A DNA stretch of 64,000 bases from Echinostoma caproni (lineage: Eukaryota; Platyhelminthes; Trematoda; Plagiorchiida; Echinostomatidae), in assembly GCA_900618425.1 (NCBI GenBank), contig UZAN01039843.1:30894-94893 (forward strand), read 5' to 3'. The translations under genes and the position numbers were made by a program. Below the pieces are notes generated by a model, which worked only from the letters and a program-made list of their open reading frames with translations, was not told the DNA's origin and searched no databases. Positions 58,471 to 64,000 of this stretch are shown here, piece after piece (within the stretch, counting starts at the first letter, position 1; the number at the start of each line of letters is the position of its first letter).

Positions 58471-60739
58471 GTGAGTAATCCTACTCGAGTATTTTTAGCA
58501 TTTGATATCAAGGATCAGATCCGTTGATATAGCAACGAACGGAACTGTGCTCAGTTCTCTACTTTCTTCAAGAACCCCTTAATCAATAGTAGACCAAATA
58601 AGATAAGGGGTTCTTGAAGAAAGTAGAGAACTGAGAAAAACACAAATGTAATGATTATGTAAACAGAAGCTTTCCTACCGAGGCTGTTTGGTTGAAATGT
58701 TCGCTCAGTGGAAAGATAAGGTATAAAACTTGTATTTGTGGGAATATTTGTATCCGATGAAGTAGATCGTACATCCAATCTACTTGGAGTCTCTGATTTA
58801 ACACAAATCATTGCATACAGCTTTGTAGGCTCTTTTGAATCCCTCCTCAAATCTCAATTTTTGTGGTACTGTGTGTAGGCTTTTGATTACTTATCAACTG
58901 ATATACTGTGACAGATTTCTCGCTTTTTCACGTTATCGTAAACATTTGTAAAAGCACGATCGATATTGATTATTTCTCAGCAGTTTTGTTCTAAAACCCT
59001 TGGTTACTTCACATTTAACTCAGCCTGCACATACATATCAGCTTTTGTTAATTTTTATACCTCCTCGTATAGAATTGTAATACATTTCAACCGTTCGATC
59101 GTTCCATACGAAAAGTTGTCACTTTGCTCCTCACAGTCTGACGCATGGATGGTGGTGATTGCTAAAACCCGGTCCCGATCGCGATACGAATGTTCAGTGC
59201 ATCTGTAACTCAACACAGGAAATCAGGAGACATCAAACAGTGTGCCAATCATAACTGAGTTCACGATTTCATGAATTTGAAGTGAGACTTCATCGATCGA
59301 TTGATGGTTGTTTAAAACTGAAACCGAAATATAGTTCTCGGGCAAATAGCCTGGATAGGTATTTGGTCCATATTTGTCATGGCCAACTGCATTAGGTGGT
59401 GTAAAGATCACTTGGAACGGATAGATGAATGTGTGAGTTACAATGCATGTTTGGCCGATGTGAGAAGGCTGAGGATGATGAAAATGAAAAATGTGAGATC
59501 TGGCATGTGAATTTTAGTGATATATCATCGTGTCCGATAGGAACAAAAGATTGAAAATATTATGGGAGAAATTTTTGTTTTACTTCTACCGAAATATTGT
59601 ATTATTTGGAGTTTTAAACCTTGTGATCTTGGCTTTCGACTTTCCCATTATTTCTATTCCTCCAACCGCGACGGTGTATACTGAAGTGTACCAAGGTTAG
59701 GGATACAACGTAATCATCTAACAACAAATGTGCCTTAACTTTCTCTCTATTTCCTAGTATCGATTCGACTTGGTTTGATTTTATCTGGTCAGAGCTCAAT
59801 ACCCTAGTTCAGATAGCTGTTGCGCGTATTCCTCACCTAATGACTAAATGCCTAGACAGTGTAACAGCCGAGGAACGCTGCATACTATACAACAAACAGG
59901 GCTGAAGTAGACTGAGATTTCTAACTGGACCTCGGGTTCTTCGTTCATAGGCTATCTGTGAATTTCAGATTCAATCCCCAAATACACATCACAGCACAAA
60001 AACTCGAAGTATGATCGGCGTTTTCTAACCGTTACAATCTTGTAGGCGACTGGAAATAGAAACAGTGACAGAGTAAGCCTCGTCTGATAACTAACTGCAT
60101 TCAAGTAGTTTGCCGACTTGCCATGAATTGCCACACGCCCTCAGAATTATTGGATGGAAATATATGGTAGTCCTTGTACAAAAAAATGGAGAAACAAGAA
60201 AAGTCAAGGGCAGATTGTCAAATAATCTCATAATTCTGATGAACAATGTTCCATCAGTCAATTCTACACTACATGGTTTACGAGTAGAAGAGTGAATCCC
60301 AATTTTTCCAGAAACTTCAATGCAATTTCGAAATGATCGGGAAACGTAACACTCATGCATATTCACTTCAAATAGACCCTACATTTAGAAAAAAAGTGTG
60401 ATAGTCTTCTATCTGGTGGGAGAGCTCCCACCATTCAGTAGATGGATGCTGGATGTTATATGCGGTTCTGACAATCGCATAATATCGCTATGATATTCAC
60501 TTGGTCACTTCGTCATAGGGTTGTTCGATACGGCTGCTAGTTAATGTTAAACCCGTACGAATAGCTAGACGTTGAATGATACACAACCTTAAAAACAAAC
60601 TCCGAATGTTCTCGAGGTTTATTCGACTCCAAACAATAGAGAATAATAGTGCGGTACTGTAAATATGGAACGTTACAAAATTGCAAAACCAACACACTTT
60701 AAATGGTGCAATATGCTTGAACCGACGAAATGAACAATT
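58471..60739. other. Intron of the CUB receptor gene
   Basis: Apart from the inverted repeat at 58550-58635 nothing was recognised. Confidence 0.45.
58550..58635. repeat. Perfect 32-bp inverted repeat (hairpin)
   Basis: The left arm 58550-58581 (starting ctcagttctctactttcttc) is the exact reverse complement of the right arm 58604-58635. The loop is 22 bases. It lies 80 bases inside the intron after the donor at 58471, so a transcript of the receptor gene would carry a stable stem. Confidence 0.9.
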
Positions 60740-60868
60740 GAAATTGATGTTTGGCAGATTCAAATCTTATGTTGAAATTGTGAAAAGTTCTCTAGCCTCA
60801 GTGGGGGATACTAAACTTTTCACAATCTCGACATAAGAACTTCAATCTGCCAAACATCAATTTGAACA
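60740..60868. repeat. Imperfect inverted repeat, ~50-bp arms
   Basis: The left arm (about 60740-60789, gaaattgatgtttggcagat ... gtgaaaagtt) pairs with the right arm (about 60813-60868, aacttttcac ... atctgccaaacatcaattt) with a few mismatches. About 23 bases lie between. The right arm start (actaaacttttcacaatct) resembles actgaacttatcacaattt at 61069-61087, hinting at a larger repeat. Confidence 0.75.
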
Positions 60869-61422
60869 ATGAACCTTGCCTTAGAAGTTCGTTCGGTGGA
60901 CTCCGATGAATTCCAGGGACAACCTGTCGGGGCACAGCTTGCATGCCACCTGGTGGATGCCAAATGCCTCTGCAAGTTGGATAGGTAATTCAAATGTGAA
61001 AAGATTCGTGTCACCAGTGTGGCCTCGTAGCTCAGCTGTACAAAAGCGTAGGTAACGTCCCACTGAGGTTACTGAACTTATCACAATTTCAGCAGAAAGG
61101 AACAATGCCAATAGAGAACCAAAAATGCAAACGAGGGAATTCAAAATTCCGTCAAGCGAACAGGCGACAAGTGAAATCATGTCACGGTACAGATATGCAA
61201 ATGGTGAGAACCAATCCAAATACGATTAAGCAACCCGATACGATAATCAGAGGATAGGGTGAGTCACACCATTTCAAGGTCAAGGACAACGGTCACGAAG
61301 TACGGGGGGAGGAGGAAGACAATTAAGTTTGGTGGATGAGTAAATGGATGAAATCATTCGTCGCGAACGAGAAGCGCATGTCGGGTGATAGATAATGCGT
61401 ATGGGTCAAGACGATGGCGTGA
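60869..61422. other. Intron stretch with possible decayed repeat
   Basis: No gene seen. It contains a tRNA A-box-like cgtagctcagctgt at 61025-61038. Confidence 0.35.
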
Positions 61423-61497
61423 GCGGTGGTGTCCAAGTGGTGTTAGGTCACCAACGGGTGACCTGGGAGTCCCGGGTTCAAACCGCCTCACCACCGC
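61423..61497 (+). repeat. tRNA-like sequence, probably a SINE head
   Basis: 75 bases with a perfect 7-bp outer stem (gcggtgg / ccaccgc). There is an internal ggtcacc/ggtgacc hairpin at the anticodon-arm position and a B-box-like cgggttcaaac. The T stem does not pair well and the anticodon loop is not canonical, so a functional tRNA gene is unlikely. A tRNA-derived SINE head or tRNA pseudogene fits better. Confidence 0.5.
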
Positions 61498-62249
61498 CAC
61501 CCGTCTTCCCTATATCTCTATTTCCCCCCAGGTAGCCTTTAGATAACCGCAGCCCCATTCCTGAAGGTTGACTGTACATTTGTGTATTCAAGAAATAGAA
61601 AAAGGAAGTAAAAAGAAATTTATTTATTTAAATGAGAAATTTACCAGATTTGCCAGTGTGCGAGGTGGAAAACAGGTACAACAGTCACTATACCAGTTCA
61701 ACAGGTCAGTGGCTTTGTTGCTCTTGCGTTTGTTTTCTATTCAACGTCCAAGTGGTTTCTTTGATTCACTCTAATCCAATGAAATGACTTTCAATGTTAA
61801 ATCACTCTCAATAATGTGATTAAGAATGTTTAACTTTGCTTTGACATCAATTTCTAATGAATTTGGACTAATATTTCTTCTGCTGTCCAGGTATTTACGT
61901 GTAGTATCGTAGTATCGTTATTCTTAGTCCATTACATTATGTCACCGACCACAACACGATGCATAAATCCCCTTCGGGTTCGATTGAATCTGAATAAAGT
62001 AGATTAAAGAAGCATTATGCATTAGTATGGAAAAATTATAATTCCTCATCGTCGAACAATTCAAAAGCTTCAGTATGATCGGAGGGGGCGGCTTAGGCTG
62101 TGGTTGGTCACCCTTACCTTGCACCTCACGAAACACTCCTATACAACCAGGCATCTACAACAGTCTCTGCTGAGGAAGCTCAACTCACTGCCTTCTCTTG
62201 GTGAAGGTGTTTTCTCACTAAAATGGGAGAACGAAAAGCTAATATACGG
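61498..62249. other. Intron stretch
   Basis: No gene recognised. Confidence 0.4.
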
Positions 62250-62680
62250 GGCTATAACCGGGTCGGTGAATCACTGGAAGGTCACCTAGGAGAGTTGGCT
62301 AAAACACTGATTCCAAACCAGTCAATAAAAGGCGTACGAACCATACCCATCCACACCTTCCTGGTTTTGGCACTGGTCACTGACTCGATTGCGTATCGAC
62401 GTGTACTGAACACCTTGGACGTTTGACCCCGTCCGAAGGGCGTATGATCCGATGAACTGGACACCGACACCCCATTAACTGCAGTTTTCACACACTACCC
62501 CGCTGCTTTGCGGTCCAGGCTTTAATTAGTCGGGGGCTCCGGTTGTAAATTCCACAAGAAAATCCACCTGCCTTGACCTGGGCAACCTGGGCGTATTCTG
62601 CCTACGATAAAATCGCGGACCTGTTTTTTTTTTATAAACTTTGTGCTATGATTTGTTTGGCGCACAGTCTATAGATGCAG
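62250..62680 (-). repeat. Dispersed ~450-bp repeat, copy C
   Basis: Reverse complement relative to copies A and B. It has ctaaaacactgattccaaac, then the complement of the ttggacggggtcaaac block, then ctccggttgtaaattccaca, and ends at tgatttgtttggcgcacagt. Confidence 0.7.
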
Positions 62681-62850
62681 ACGTGCGTAGAACACATAAA
62701 ATACATGAACAGTCAGTTTGTGTTCTTTGCTTTTCTGCCAATGATGTCACTATTTCCGTCCCCACTGATCTCTATAGTTCTATTTGCTCGGTGTTATTTT
62801 CTTTGAATTCCAAATGTATTGAACCGTGACCGAACCGTGCTCTTTTGTAG

Positions 62851-63378
62851 AATCCGGCAGTGTTCGCCTAGGCCGGGGTCTCGGACTACGCAACCTGTTT
62901 AACATCCCGATTACACGAGAAAGTGCGACGTTGTACAATTTGGACGTGGATGACTGTACGGCTGGTGACCCGTTGTCCTCTTCAACTGGAACACCGACGA
63001 AGACCAGTGTGATCCATTTGGCCCCATCCACTCCCAAACCAGACGATTGGGCACGTTATTACCCGGATTGTACTGCAGGCTTGTCGGATGCAACACAAAC
63101 TACACTGCGTGCCCAAGCCCCGATGACGGTGCACTATGCTCCAGCCACATCCACGCAACTGTATCCGTACCTCGCACAAACTGGTACACCAGTGCCGATG
63201 ATGCAACCAAGTCAAGGTGCTTATAGCCCAACACAACCGCAACAACAACAACCTGACGGCAATCGACTGTCCGGTTTGGACAATCCGCATTGCAACGATC
63301 CCTATTTGGAACCAGTCTCACTAAAACGGTTACGAGTTGAAGCTGCGAGTGGAACGGTTAAACCCGCACACTTTTCAG
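62851..63378 (+). CDS. CUB receptor gene, second cytoplasmic exon (possibly terminal)
   Basis: Acceptor CTCTTTTGTAG|. The overhanging g of the previous exon plus aa gives Glu, then SGSVRLGRGLGLRNLFNIPI and TRESATLYNLDVDDCTAGDP. Later come DDWARYYPDCTAGLSD, a Gln run (PTQPQQQQPDG) and LEPVSLKRLRVEAASGTVK. It is Pro/Thr/Gln-rich like the previous exon, with no enzyme domain. Two endings are possible. One is the donor TTTTCAG|GTACAG (exon end 63378, phase 1), with more exons beyond the window. The other is the in-frame stop four codons later (TATAA at 63385-63389), which would end the protein ...AHFSGTV. No AATAAA follows within the next few hundred bases, which slightly favours the donor. Confidence 0.8.
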
Positions 63379-63664
63379 GTACAGTATAAAATATCACGAT
63401 CCAACTGTTCCTTCGCGGTCGTACTGTGCACGTCATTGTGGCAGGAATAGTACGCGAATAACTCCCTGTGCTCCTTTCCTAATAATAAGCGTAATGAATG
63501 CAGGAGTATATCTGTAACCTTGTACGTGCTTCAGTAATCAGATGAACTGAAATGGACAAGTTTAAGCAAATGCAAGCAATCTGGGTTCTGTCACACGTGG
63601 ACAGCTGAATGGCTAGAATCTGATTAGCTTGAGAACATAGATCCTGGAACACTCTTGCAGTGAA

Positions 63665-63713
<49 letters not shown>

Positions 63714-64000
63714 CCAGTGAACAACATTATATATACATGCAGTAATGTTTCCAACAATGATAAAACAACAAGGCGAATAAGAACAGTCTGTTTCCCTTGT
63801 TTGCCGAGCTTGCGAATTGCTTTGTATACGTTTCATCACCTGCCAAGATGTATCTCTTCAATACATAATTGAGCACAAGCATACGAACAACACAACAACA
63901 CGGATACCATATAAAAGTGTATTTGGACACGAATGAGGAAATTTAGGAGAAATGGATAGTAGAGAACAAGAACGGCAGGTTATGATCAATGAGTTTGGCT
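63379..64000. other. Downstream intron or flank
   Basis: No gene seen. (TG)n lies at 63666-63710. Confidence 0.45.
63666..63710 (+). repeat. (TG)n microsatellite
   Basis: 45 bases of TG repeat. Confidence 0.98.

Overview
The window looks like a repeat-rich eukaryotic genome, most likely a parasitic flatworm (digenean trematode). The grounds are long AT-rich introns, exons with clean GT/AG borders, and many decayed non-LTR retrotransposons and Penelope-like elements of the kind common in flukes. Three assembly gaps of N (12768-13560, 30646-31236, 56206-56594) and six single Ns mark it as draft sequence. The taxon is inferred, not proven.

One host gene can be assembled on the + strand, and it spans most of the window. 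Its best exons are 13561-13706 (5' part in a gap), 15307-15768, 19184-19483, 20709-20948, 21751-22023, 24420-24656, 26522-26680, 53040-53115, 57146-58470 and 62851-63378. Up to the membrane exon every border is phase 1, and the later borders also join in frame. The pieces read as a type I membrane protein: CUB-like extracellular modules, a single transmembrane helix, and a cytoplasmic tail of about 617 residues rich in Ser, Pro and Gln. About 1,250 residues can be assembled. The N-terminus and signal peptide were not found; a possible earlier exon is 3822-4004. More exons may lie in the 26.4 kb intron between 26680 and 53040, where 39546-39719 and 39970-40019 are candidates.

The rest is intron or flank filled with mobile DNA. 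There are RTE-type non-LTR retrotransposon copies at 1-2090 (-), 11475-12055 (+), 29146-29880 (+, split by a SINE), 43810-44075 (+), 45870-46300 (+) and 56595-56770 (-), with bare 3' tails at 31.6 and 35.1 kb. Penelope-like elements lie at 16793-17600 (a GIY-YIG end inside long inverted repeats) and 47700-49320 (-). A Tc1/mariner-like transposase relic covers about 8700-9400 (-). Short repeats include tRNA-derived SINEs, two head-to-head SINE-like pairs (10.86-11.34 and 28.43-28.84 kb), a 450-bp family in three copies, two hairpin-forming inverted repeats and several microsatellites.

No bacterial operon, CRISPR array or rRNA was seen. The most notable items are the multi-CUB receptor with its phase-1 architecture and acidic insert, the inverted-repeat-flanked Penelope fragment, the repeated head-to-head SINE arrangement and the 32-bp perfect palindrome just after a splice donor.
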